Part shown: piece by piece, positions 39,114-47,110 of the stretch | Layout: every line of letters starts with the position of its first letter | Numbering within the stretch: position 1 is the stretch's first letter | Assembly: GCA_028278225.1 (NCBI GenBank) | Contig: JANQEU010000020.1 | Coordinates: 124,001-188,000 of the forward strand | Length of the DNA stretch: 64,000 nt | Origin: Cyclobacteriaceae bacterium | GTDB lineage: Bacteria; Bacteroidota; Bacteroidia; Cytophagales; Cyclobacteriaceae | Direction of reading: 5' to 3' | Program-made: the position numbers and the translations under genes | The notes under the pieces: model-generated | Seen by the model: the letters and a program-made list of their open reading frames with translations, nothing else | Told to the model about the DNA's origin: nothing | Databases searched by the model: none

Positions 39114-40022
39114 ATGAAGCGATCAATCCAAGTTTCAAAATATCATACCTATACGGGACATAAAGATTGTCTTTACACATTGGCCAAATTTGACGATCAG
39201 CACTTCTTTTCTGCCGGTGGAGATGGGATGGTCGTATTGTGGGATTTAGAGGAGCTGGAAAAGGGTACCATACTGGCAAAAGTTCCTTCATCAATTTATT
39301 CAATCTGTTATTCTGAGCCTCGTGAGACCCTCGTAATCGGTCAAAACTATGACGGGATCCACCTGATTGATGTCAGGAATAAGAAGGAAATCGGCTCCTT
39401 AAAGCTGACTTCCGCCGCGATTTTTGACATCAAATTGGATCAGGACAGTATTTATGTGGGAACGGGAGAGGGAGAAGTAATTATTATTGATATTGATACC
39501 TTATCAATTACCCACAGGATCAGTGCTTCGGACAAAAATGTAAGGTCGATGGAATTCATAGACGGTAAGGTGTATGTTGGTTGCAGCGACACTACTATCC
39601 GGGTATTCGATCTCCTTCAGTATACCCTGGTCCATGAAATTGAAGCTCATTCAAATTCCGTATTCAGATTGAAATCAAACCCAAACACCGATCACCTGTT
39701 AAGTGCAAGTCGCGATGCACATTTGAAAATCTGGGATCAGGAGACGATGCAGTTGAAAGAGGACATTGTTGCGCATATGTATGCTATCAACGACATTGAA
39801 TTTAGCCCGGATGGGCGACATTTTGTAACTTGTAGCATGGATAAGGCGATCAAAGTGTGGGATTCGCCTGCATACCAGTTAATAAAAGTCATTGACAAAG
39901 ACCGCCATGCCGGACACGGCACATCTGTCAATAAATTATTGTGGATGCCGTTTAATAATTTTTTGGTGTCCTGTAGTGATGATCACACGATTTCTATCTG
40001 GGAAATAAATTTTGATGATTAA
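39114..40022 (+). CDS. Cytoplasmic WD40-repeat protein
   Basis: About six WD40 blades cover the 302 residues (YHTYTGHKDCLYTLAKFDDQ first; blade ends such as GGDGMVVLWDL, CSDTTIRVFDL, SRDAHLKIWDQ, SMDKAIKVWDS and SDDHTISIWEI). There is no signal peptide, so it is cytoplasmic and likely a scaffold. It is followed without any gap by a DivIVA-domain gene, which suggests a joint role at the envelope or division site, but no motif gives a more precise function. Confidence 0.88.
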   Translation: MKRSIQVSKYHTYTGHKDCLYTLAKFDDQHFFSAGGDGMVVLWDLEELEKGTILAKVPSSIYSICYSEPRETLVIGQNYDGIHLIDVRNKKEIGSLKLTSAAIFDIKLDQDSIYVGTGEGEVIIIDIDTLSITHRISASDKNVRSMEFIDGKVYVGCSDTTIRVFDLLQYTLVHEIEAHSNSVFRLKSNPNTDHLLSASRDAHLKIWDQETMQLKEDIVAHMYAINDIEFSPDGRHFVTCSMDKAIKVWDSPAYQLIKVIDKDRHAGHGTSVNKLLWMPFNNFLVSCSDDHTISIWEINFDD

Positions 40023-40814
40023 ATGAGAATTACACCTATTGAGATTAGGCAGAAAAGCTTTGAGAAAAAACTTCGGGGTTACGATAAGGACGAGGTTAAT
40101 GCATTCCTCCAATCCCTGTCCAATGAGTGGGAACGGATAGTCGATGAAAACAAGGAGCTTAAAATCAAACTGGAACAATCCGAGAAAGAAGTCGCCAAGT
40201 TGAGGGAAGTAGAAAACTCACTGTTTAAAACATTGAAAACTGCTGAAGATACTGGTGCAAACCTGATAGATCAGGCCAACAAAGCCGCGGAGTTGCATTT
40301 GAAGGAGACGGAGATGAATGCCGAAGCGGTACTAAGCGAGTCAAAAGCAAAGGCAAAGTCCATTATTGAAACAGCAGAAGCCCAGGCCAAAGCACTGATT
40401 GATGAAATGCAAAATGCCATTCGGGATCTGGAGAAAAACTACCAATCCATTGCCAGTCAAAGAGATTCGATCATCGCCGAACTCACAAATCTGGCTGAGG
40501 ATATCAAGGATAGATTGCAAAGAACTACAAAACAGCATGAGACCTTCAAATTGGAGGATCATCTGAAAAAAGTACGAAGCCTTGTCAAGGAATCCGAAGA
40601 AAGAATAAATAGCGAACAACTAACAACCCCTGTCGCCAAGTCAGACTCCATTCCTAAAATTGAAGGGGACAATGAAGGAACCAAAAGCAAACTTGAGGAA
40701 TTTATAAAGTCCAAAGACCCGGGACCCGAGGAAGGGAAAGAGGAACCCCGGGAAGACACTTCCGAAGACGAACTTACCGGCAAAGGTTCTTTTTTTGACG
40801 AAGTCGGTAACTAA
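40023..40814 (+). CDS. DivIVA-domain coiled-coil protein
   Basis: The N-terminal 60 residues match the DivIVA domain (TPIEIRQKSFEKKLRGYDKDEVNAFLQSLS), which in Gram-positives binds curved membrane. A long coiled coil (about 45-200) rich in Ala, Glu and Lys follows, and then an acidic, low-complexity tail. DivIVA-like proteins in Bacteroidota are conserved but little studied. It abuts the WD40 gene and precedes folB by seven bases, so the three are likely one operon. Confidence 0.9.
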   Translation: MRITPIEIRQKSFEKKLRGYDKDEVNAFLQSLSNEWERIVDENKELKIKLEQSEKEVAKLREVENSLFKTLKTAEDTGANLIDQANKAAELHLKETEMNAEAVLSESKAKAKSIIETAEAQAKALIDEMQNAIRDLEKNYQSIASQRDSIIAELTNLAEDIKDRLQRTTKQHETFKLEDHLKKVRSLVKESEERINSEQLTTPVAKSDSIPKIEGDNEGTKSKLEEFIKSKDPGPEEGKEEPREDTSEDELTGKGSFFDEVGN

Positions 40815-40821
40815 TTGATCC

Positions 40822-41172
40822 ATGGGAATCGTATCTCTCGAAGGCATGGAATTTTATGCCCGCCACGGTTATTACGAGGAGGAGCGCATCATCGGAAACA
40901 AGTACAGTGTAGATGTCAGGCTCGAATTAGACCTCTCCGAAGCGGCTGCCTCTGACCGGCTGGAGGGAACCGTGAATTACGAGAAGGTCTACGAACTTAT
41001 TGCGGATGTGATGGCAATTGACGCCAACCTGCTCGAACACCTTGCCGGTAAAATAATCACTGTGCTGAAAGAAAATTTTTCCCAGATAGAAAAGGTGACT
41101 GTTAAGGTATGCAAATACAATCCGCCCATTAAAGGGTTGTGTCAGCGTGCGACCGTCGAAATGTCTTCATGA
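40822..41172 (+). CDS. folB: Dihydroneopterin aldolase
   Basis: It splits 7,8-dihydroneopterin to 6-hydroxymethyl-dihydropterin in folate synthesis. LEGMEFYARHGYYEEER carries the substrate-binding Glu, VNYEKVYELI holds the conserved Tyr, LEHLAGKI follows, and KVCKYNPPIKG includes the catalytic Lys. At 116 residues it is normal. Its 3' end overlaps the opposing IscA-like gene by 31 bases. Confidence 0.95.
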   Translation: MGIVSLEGMEFYARHGYYEEERIIGNKYSVDVRLELDLSEAAASDRLEGTVNYEKVYELIADVMAIDANLLEHLAGKIITVLKENFSQIEKVTVKVCKYNPPIKGLCQRATVEMSS

Positions 41173-41471
41173 TCCTTGCCCGTATCTGTAAACATAAACC
41201 CCCGAGCATCCGGACCTTCGTAAAAATCCACCTTTTTCCCGATGAGGAACATCATTTCACTTTTCCGGATGTGTATCTCAATCCCATCTATTTGGAATGT
41301 TTCATCATTTTCACGGGGTTTGTCAAACCCAAGAGCATAATTAATACCTGCACAACCCCTTCCGCCTTTTATACTCATCCTTAATCCATAGCCGGCAGGA
41401 ATATTCTTTTTTTGCAGAATGTGCCTGATCTCCGCAATCGCTTTCTTAGTAATTTCAACAGGTGAGCGCAT
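41142..41471 (-). CDS. IscA/HesB-family protein lacking the C-terminal CxC
   Basis: An A-type iron-sulfur carrier fold of 109 residues. The first family Cys is present in KGGRGCAGINYALGF (canonical GGGCSGFxYxLxF). The usual second and third Cys (CGC near the end) are missing: the aligned tail reads GFMFTDTGKDHEDISTVAR. It may therefore bind iron differently or have lost carrier function, as in several Bacteroidota HesB-like proteins. I start at the ATG before RSPVEITKKAI. It overlaps folB tail to tail. Confidence 0.83.
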   Translation of the reverse strand: MRSPVEITKKAIAEIRHILQKKNIPAGYGLRMSIKGGRGCAGINYALGFDKPRENDETFQIDGIEIHIRKSEMMFLIGKKVDFYEGPDARGFMFTDTGKDHEDISTVAR

Positions 41472-41625
41472 ATTGCAAAATTGGCATAAAGAATCCAAAC
41501 GTCTCAAATGAGAATGTATTTTGGCATAACCAATATTCCAGTGTGGGAATTACCGCTCCGGAGTAACAATATTTGCCTAACTCCATATGAAGCGTAAAAC
41601 CGATACTTGTACACATGAAAATATT

Positions 41626-41633
41626 TATTTTTG
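41626..41633 (+). promoter_or_regulatory. Promoter TTG-N16-TAttTTTG
   Basis: Exact -7 box with TTG at 41607-41609, 16 bases upstream. The start codon of the next gene is 29 bases downstream. It lies in a 191-base divergent gap with no other feature. Confidence 0.55.
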
Positions 41634-41662
41634 AGCGACCGTTACGATAACCGAATTATAGT

Positions 41663-42178
41663 ATGGAAACTTTCATCGAACTACTTAAGATCCTTGGTCC
41701 GGCGTTGATCGTGCTATATGCGGTTTATTTGATGGTAAGGTCCTTTTTATCATCCAGACTCGATGAGGTAAGAACCGCTACCTATCAGAAAAATCAGGAA
41801 ACCATCCTGCCGGTAAGGCTTCAGGCATACGAGCGAATTACCTTGTTGCTTGAAAGAGTTTCGCCAAATAATCTCATTACCAGGTTGAATAATCCTGACT
41901 TCACAGCAAGAGAATTTCAGCAGGTACTGGTTTCAGAGATCCGCCAGGAATTCAATCACAATCTTGCGCAGCAGATATATCTGTCGGAAGAAGCATGGGC
42001 TTATGTGTCGGGCGCTGTTGAGGATTTGATCACTACCATCAATGAGGCCGGCAGGGGACTGGATGATGATGCCAAATCGTTGGATCTTGCCAAAGCAGTT
42101 TTTGAAAGCAGCATAGAGAAGGATTCCGTTCAGAATGCTATCTTATACGTTAAGAGAGAAATAAGAGAAGTTTTTTGA
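41663..42178 (+). CDS. Conserved single-span membrane protein, function unknown
   Basis: One N-terminal membrane helix (about residues 7-28, LLKILGPALIVLYAVYLMVRSF) is followed by a soluble helical cytoplasmic domain of about 140 residues (LPVRLQAYERITLLLERVSPNNLITRL, at about 50-76, and SEIRQEFNHNLAQQIYLSEEAW). I recognise it as the type of protein conserved in Bacteroidota genomes, but without an assigned role. It is followed three bases later by a YkvA-family gene. Confidence 0.78.
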   Translation: METFIELLKILGPALIVLYAVYLMVRSFLSSRLDEVRTATYQKNQETILPVRLQAYERITLLLERVSPNNLITRLNNPDFTAREFQQVLVSEIRQEFNHNLAQQIYLSEEAWAYVSGAVEDLITTINEAGRGLDDDAKSLDLAKAVFESSIEKDSVQNAILYVKREIREVF

Positions 42179-42181
42179 TCA

Positions 42182-42589
42182 ATGAACCAAACAACAGAAA
42201 AGATCTGGAACAAAGCAAAAAAAGTTGCAACCGAAAATGAACGGATCAGTCAACTTCTGAGTGAAGTAAAATCCAGGATAGAAAATTATAAAAGTAGTAT
42301 TGGAGACGGAGAGAATTTTGTGAGTGCCCTCGATACCTTTAGAAGAATGTTAAAAGCCCATTTCAAGGGGAGTTACAATGCATTTTCCGGTAAAACGATA
42401 CTGCTTCTCATCTTCGGCCTGGTCTATTTCATAACACCAACCGACCTCCTTCCGGATTTTATTCCTGCACTTGGGTTTATCGATGATATTTCAGTCATCT
42501 ATTACCTGTTTCGACGCATAACAGAGGATATCAGTAAGTTCGAAAAATGGGAAATGGAGGACGCCGGCATTAAACAAAATAATGCTTAA
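42182..42589 (+). CDS. YkvA-family (DUF1232) membrane protein
   Basis: The DUF1232 signature is intact at about residues 75-110: ILLLIFGLVYFITPTDLLPD followed by FIPALGFIDDISVIYYLFRR. The N-terminal half is helical and charged, which includes a heptad-like FVSALDTFRRMLKAHFKG. The family is widespread in bacteria and has no established function. It is probably co-transcribed with the preceding single-span protein. Confidence 0.9.
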   Translation: MNQTTEKIWNKAKKVATENERISQLLSEVKSRIENYKSSIGDGENFVSALDTFRRMLKAHFKGSYNAFSGKTILLLIFGLVYFITPTDLLPDFIPALGFIDDISVIYYLFRRITEDISKFEKWEMEDAGIKQNNA

Positions 42590-42623
42590 ATTTCAGCCAA
42601 ATTACATGATCAATACCTAATTT

Positions 42624-43298
42624 ATGTCTGACAAAACTGCTCTAATTGCAGGAGCTACCGGCTTAGTAGGAAAGGAATTTGTTCGACTTATTCTTGCCCA
42701 GGATTATTACAAAAAAATAATTATCCTTTCCAGACGTCCTCTTGCCATAAAAGACAACCGGCTGGAGGTTGTCATTATCGAGGATTTTGACAAGCTGGAA
42801 GATTTCAAAGAGCAATTCAGCGCCCATCATGTTTTTTGCTGCCTTGGTACAACAATGAAAAAGGCTGGCTCGAAGGAAGTGTTTAAAAAGATAGATTTTG
42901 ATTACCCTATTAAGCTGGCGGAGTTGACCATGAACCAGTCAAACTTTGAATCCTACCACGTGGTGACGGCTGTCGGATCAGATCCTGATTCAGCACTTTT
43001 CTATAATGAGATCAAGGGCAGGCTGGAGGAAGAGCTGAAGGGCATGAACATTTCTGCGCTTAAGATCTATCAACCCTCCCTGTTGCTGGGTTACAGGGAT
43101 GAGTTCAGACTTTGGGAAGAGGTTGCAAAGGCTTTGAGCTCAGTTCTGTCTTTCTTTATTGTGGGTGGAAGAAAGACGAGGTTGTGGTCAATTCATGGCA
43201 AAGATGTAGCCAAGGCCATGTTCATTGTAGCAAAGCAAAACAGGCCCGGACTGGAGGTGTTTCAGCCTAAAGATATGGAAGATCTCGCACGCCTGTGA
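42624..43298 (+). CDS. NAD(P)-binding oxidoreductase, HTATIP2-like
   Basis: An atypical SDR of the HTATIP2/TIP30 group. The nucleotide-binding motif is [32 protein letters not shown] matches the family's CLGTT signature, and [19 protein letters not shown] is the usual LRPGLLxGxRxExR segment. No substrate is established for bacterial members. At 224 residues it is normal. Its stop overlaps the GTG start of dtd, so the two are translationally coupled. Confidence 0.88.
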   Translation: MSDKTALIAGATGLVGKEFVRLILAQDYYKKIIILSRRPLAIKDNRLEVVIIEDFDKLEDFKEQFSAHHVFCCLGTTMKKAGSKEVFKKIDFDYPIKLAELTMNQSNFESYHVVTAVGSDPDSALFYNEIKGRLEEELKGMNISALKIYQPSLLLGYRDEFRLWEEVAKALSSVLSFFIVGGRKTRLWSIHGKDVAKAMFIVAKQNRPGLEVFQPKDMEDLARL

Positions 43299-43747
43299 TT
43301 GCTGTTATTCAGCGAGTTGCAGAATCATCAGTTTCAATTTCAGGAAATGTAAGCGGTTCCATTGATCAGGGGCTGTTAATCTTACTGGGGATTGAAGAAG
43401 CCGATAACCAGGAGGATGTTGACTGGCTTGCAAAGAAGATCACTCAACTGCGAATATTTTCTGATGCCGAAGGTAAAATGAATTTAAGCTGCATGGATGT
43501 TGACGGTGAATACCTGGTGATCAGTCAGTTTACGCTCCATGCCAGCACCAAAAAGGGAAACAGACCTTCCTACATAAAAGCTGCCAGGCCGGAAACTGCA
43601 ATTCCATTATACAACGCTTTTAAATCAACAATCTCTCAAATAACCTCGAAACAAGTTCAAAGCGGAGAATTTGGTGCGGATATGCAGGTTAGCCTGATCA
43701 ATGATGGCCCGGTGACCATTATCATTGACACGAGGGATCGCAAGTAG
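43295..43747 (+). CDS. dtd: D-aminoacyl-tRNA deacylase
   Basis: It removes D-amino acids (and glycine from tRNA-Ala) mischarged on tRNA. The N-terminal [15 protein letters not shown], the [17 protein letters not shown] catalytic segment, and the C-terminal [11 protein letters not shown] with the cross-subunit Gly-cis-Pro-type loop are all present. The start is GTG, in overlap GTGA with the preceding stop. At 150 residues it is full length. Confidence 0.96.
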   Translation: MIAVIQRVAESSVSISGNVSGSIDQGLLILLGIEEADNQEDVDWLAKKITQLRIFSDAEGKMNLSCMDVDGEYLVISQFTLHASTKKGNRPSYIKAARPETAIPLYNAFKSTISQITSKQVQSGEFGADMQVSLINDGPVTIIIDTRDRK

Positions 43748-43803
43748 GAGGCATCGTTAACATTATCTTCAATTTCTTAAGTCAGTATTGGCATGTATTA
43801 TGC

Positions 43804-43811
43804 TATTTTTG
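43804..43811 (+). promoter_or_regulatory. Bacteroidota -7 box (TAttTTTG) for lepA
   Basis: Exact consensus match 15 bases before the lepA ATG chosen here. It lies inside a possible longer reading frame, which argues against the upstream starts at 43788 and 43800. Confidence 0.5.
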
Positions 43812-43826
43812 CTCTCTTTTCAGGAT

Positions 43827-45617
43827 ATGGAGGAGATAAGGAATTTCTGCATTATTGCTCACATCGATCATGGTAAAAGTACCCTGGCGGACAGGTTGCT
43901 GGAATTTACCAATACCGTGTCCAGCCGTGACATGCAGGAGCAATTGCTTGACGACATGGATCTGGAGCGTGAAAGAGGCATTACCATAAAAAGTCATGCC
44001 ATTCAAATGGATTATACTCACGATGGACAAAATTTCACGCTGAATTTAATCGATACACCGGGCCATGTTGACTTTTCGTATGAAGTTTCCCGGTCAATTG
44101 CCGCGTGTGAAGGCGCTCTGTTGGTGGTGGATGCTTCGCAGGGAATTGAGGCACAAACCATATCAAACCTGTATCTTGCTATCGAGCACGATCTTGAAGT
44201 CATCCCCATCCTCAACAAGATTGATCTTCCCGGGGCAATGCCGGACGAAGTATCTGATCAGATCATTGACCTGATAGGTTGTGAAAAAGAAGACATCATA
44301 CATGCGAGCGCCAAGGAAGGGATTGGCATTGACGATATTCTCAGAGCAATAGTAGACAGGATTCCGCGTCCCAAAGGCGACGAAAATGAGCCACTGCAAG
44401 CCATGATATTTGATTCGGTCTTCAATTCATACAGGGGGATTGAGGTTTATTTCAGGGTTTTCAATGGTACCATCAGCAAAGGAGATCAGGTGAAGTTTGT
44501 GAATACCGGGCGTACGTACGATGCAGATGAAATAGGAGTGTTGAAACTGGATCATGAGCCAAAAAGTACGATCAAAGCAGGCAACGTTGGCTACCTGATC
44601 TCCGGTATAAAAATAGCCCGGGAAGTCAAAGTGGGAGATACTATAACACATGTAGATCGTCCATCCCAGGAGGCGATTAAAGGTTTTGAGGATGTGAAAC
44701 CTATGGTTTTTGCAGGGATCTACCCTGTGGAAACCAGTGAATTTGAAGAGTTGCGCAACTCGATGGAAAAACTTCAGCTGAATGACGCTTCCATTGTGTG
44801 GGAGCCGGAAACATCAGCCGCACTCGGATTTGGATTCCGTTGTGGCTTTCTGGGCATGTTGCATATGGAAATCGTGCAGGAAAGACTGGAGCGGGAATTT
44901 GATATGACGGTCATTACCACGGTACCGTCAGTTCAATTCCATGCGATCAAAACCGAAGGAACGATCATTCCGGTAAGCGCACCTTCGGAAATGCCTGAGC
45001 CTAACAGGATCTCACATGTGGAAGAACCCTATATCAGGGCACAGATCATCACGAAATCCGAATTCATCGGCCCGGTGATAGCTTTGTGTATGGACAGAAG
45101 AGGGGAGATCAAGAATCAGGTTTATCTTACTTCGGACAGAGTTGAACTAACCTTTGAATTGCCACTTGCCGAGATTGTTTTTGATTTTTTTGATAAACTG
45201 AAAACCATTTCCAGGGGATATGCTTCCCTTGATTATGAATTGATCGGTTATAAAAAGTCAAACCTTGTCAAGCTTGACATTATGCTTAATGGTGACAAAG
45301 TAGATGCTTTATCTGCAATTGTGCACCGGGACAAAGCGTATGACTGGGGAAAAAGATTATGTGAAAAGCTGAGAAAATTGCTCCCGCGACAAATGTTTGA
45401 AATCGCAATCCAGGCAGCTATAGGAACCAAAGTCATCGCCAGGGAATCGGTTAAAGCACTTCGAAAAAACGTAATTGCGAAATGCTATGGTGGTGACATC
45501 ACAAGAAAAAGAAAACTTCTTGAAAAGCAGAAAAAAGGGAAAAAAAGAATGAGACAGGTTGGAAGTGTTGAGATCCCTCAGGAGGCATTTATGGCAGTAT
45601 TAAAATTAGATGATTGA
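43827..45617 (+). CDS. lepA: Elongation factor 4 (LepA)
   Basis: A ribosome-associated GTPase that back-translocates or remodels stalled ribosomes and assists assembly. The G motifs are [16 protein letters not shown] (P-loop), [11 protein letters not shown] (switch I), [14 protein letters not shown] and the SAKEG. Domains II, III and V follow, then the LepA-specific C-terminal domain ending [21 protein letters not shown] start at [14 protein letters not shown], giving 596 residues, since this is the family's usual beginning. The stop overlaps the folD reading frame. Confidence 0.97.
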   Translation: MEEIRNFCIIAHIDHGKSTLADRLLEFTNTVSSRDMQEQLLDDMDLERERGITIKSHAIQMDYTHDGQNFTLNLIDTPGHVDFSYEVSRSIAACEGALLVVDASQGIEAQTISNLYLAIEHDLEVIPILNKIDLPGAMPDEVSDQIIDLIGCEKEDIIHASAKEGIGIDDILRAIVDRIPRPKGDENEPLQAMIFDSVFNSYRGIEVYFRVFNGTISKGDQVKFVNTGRTYDADEIGVLKLDHEPKSTIKAGNVGYLISGIKIAREVKVGDTITHVDRPSQEAIKGFEDVKPMVFAGIYPVETSEFEELRNSMEKLQLNDASIVWEPETSAALGFGFRCGFLGMLHMEIVQERLEREFDMTVITTVPSVQFHAIKTEGTIIPVSAPSEMPEPNRISHVEEPYIRAQIITKSEFIGPVIALCMDRRGEIKNQVYLTSDRVELTFELPLAEIVFDFFDKLKTISRGYASLDYELIGYKKSNLVKLDIMLNGDKVDALSAIVHRDKAYDWGKRLCEKLRKLLPRQMFEIAIQAAIGTKVIARESVKALRKNVIAKCYGGDITRKRKLLEKQKKGKKRMRQVGSVEIPQEAFMAVLKLDD

Positions 45618-45618
45618 T

Positions 45619-46494
45619 ATGGCAGAGATTATTGACGGGAAAAAGGTTGCCGGAGACATAAAGGAAGAAATTGCACAGCGCGTGGAGCAGCTGAAAGGTG
45701 AAGGTCACAGACCGCCTCACATTGCAATCATCCTTATCGGAGATGACGGCGCGAGTCACACCTATGTAAGAGGAAAGATCACAGCTTGCAAAGCCGTGGG
45801 ATTCGAATATTCGTTGATGCAGTTTTCTCAGTCCATTTCAGAGTCCAAACTCAAGCACCATATTCAAAGTTTAAATGAGGATGACGATATTGACGGTTTT
45901 ATTGTACAATTACCGTTGCCGGATCACATTTCCGTAGAACATATCACCGAGCAGATCTCACCGGAAAAGGACGTGGACGGTTTTACGAATCAAAACTTTG
46001 GATCTATCGTTTCTCAAAACCCTTTGATCCTGCCGGCCACGCCATACGGGGTGATGGAATTAATGCACAGGTACAGAATTGAGATGAAAGGGAAACACTG
46101 TGTGGTCGTAGGTGCCAGTCGCCTTGCAGGCGCACCTTTGTCTTTGATGCTTATGAAGCAGGGAATGGCAACTGTTACACTTTGTCATGAATTTACCCAG
46201 GATCTTGCCTCTCATACAAAAAATGCTGAAATCTTGCTTGTTGCAGTTGGAAGACCAAATCTCGTGACTGCTGATATGATCAAAGAAGGTGCGGTGGTGA
46301 TTGATATTGGAACAACAAGAGTAAAGGATGATACCAAAAGAAGTGGTTTTCGTATAGCCGGTGATGTTGATTTTGAAAATGCTAAAAAGAAGGCAAGCTA
46401 TATCACACCGGTTCCGGGAGGTATTGGCCCAATGACAATAGCGTCACTTCTATTAAATACGCTGAAAGCATATGAAAACAGACATATCCAGTGA
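45619..46494 (+). CDS. folD: Methylenetetrahydrofolate dehydrogenase/cyclohydrolase
   Basis: A bifunctional one-carbon enzyme interconverting methylene-, methenyl- and formyl-THF with NADP. Recognised are the DDGASHTYVRGKITACKAVG helix with its catalytic Tyr/Lys, FIVQLPLPDHI, SPEKDVDGFT, the VVVGASRLAGAPLSLML nucleotide loop (GRSxIVGxP in most; here ASRLAGAP), and VTPVPGGIGPMTIASLL at the C-terminus. I use the ATG before AEIIDGKK. A start three codons upstream overlaps lepA. It overlaps queE by 23 bases. Confidence 0.96.
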   Translation: MAEIIDGKKVAGDIKEEIAQRVEQLKGEGHRPPHIAIILIGDDGASHTYVRGKITACKAVGFEYSLMQFSQSISESKLKHHIQSLNEDDDIDGFIVQLPLPDHISVEHITEQISPEKDVDGFTNQNFGSIVSQNPLILPATPYGVMELMHRYRIEMKGKHCVVVGASRLAGAPLSLMLMKQGMATVTLCHEFTQDLASHTKNAEILLVAVGRPNLVTADMIKEGAVVIDIGTTRVKDDTKRSGFRIAGDVDFENAKKKASYITPVPGGIGPMTIASLLLNTLKAYENRHIQ

Positions 46495-47110
46495 TATTGA
46501 AATATCGAAGGGGCTGAGGATCCCGGTAATGGAATCATTCAGTACGCTTCAGGGTGAAGGTTTTTTTTCGGGCACACCTGCCCACTTCATCCGGACGGCA
46601 GGTTGCGATGTGGGTTGTCACTGGTGCGATGTGAAGGAATCATGGGAAATCCACGCTGACCAATCCCGGTCTGTGGAAGATATAGTACAGGAATGTAATC
46701 GGAGCAAATCAAACATAGTCGTCGTAACAGGTGGTGAGCCACTCATGTTTGATTTGGACATACTCACGAGGGGGTTAAGAGCAGTCGGTAAATCAGCGCA
46801 TTTAGAAACATCCGGTGTATACCACTTAACCGGTGAGTGGGATTGGATTTGTTTTTCTCCGAAGAAGTTTCGGCAGCCACTGCAAGAGTTTTATGAAATG
46901 GGTGATGAATTAAAAGTTGTCATCTATCATAGATCGGACCTTCAATGGGCAGCGGATCAGGCAAGACAAATGAATCCTGCCGCAAAACTTTTTCTTCAAC
47001 CGGAATGGTCTCAACGTCACAAAATAATCCCTCTGATCGTTGACTTTATAAAGAATAACCCTTCATGGCGTATATCTTTACAAACACACAAGTACATGGA
47101 TATTCCGTAA
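46472..47110 (+). CDS. queE: 7-carboxy-7-deazaguanine synthase
   Basis: A radical-SAM enzyme of queuosine (and other 7-deazaguanine) synthesis that makes CDG from 6-carboxytetrahydropterin. The cluster motif is CDVGCHWC, with Cys45, Cys49 and Cys52 (CX3CX2C), preceded by SFSTLQGEGFFSGTPAHFIR. VVTGGEPLMFDLD is the GGEP SAM-binding motif. At 212 residues it is a compact form. Its partner queD lies 12.6 kb downstream. The stop and the next start share one base (TAATG). Confidence 0.95.
   Translation: MKTDISSDIEISKGLRIPVMESFSTLQGEGFFSGTPAHFIRTAGCDVGCHWCDVKESWEIHADQSRSVEDIVQECNRSKSNIVVVTGGEPLMFDLDILTRGLRAVGKSAHLETSGVYHLTGEWDWICFSPKKFRQPLQEFYEMGDELKVVIYHRSDLQWAADQARQMNPAAKLFLQPEWSQRHKIIPLIVDFIKNNPSWRISLQTHKYMDIP

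Noticed and set aside
39070-39303. Longer N-terminus for the phosphopantetheinyl transferase
   Set aside because: The extension runs antisense through the promoter and coding start of the WD40 gene and has no family similarity.
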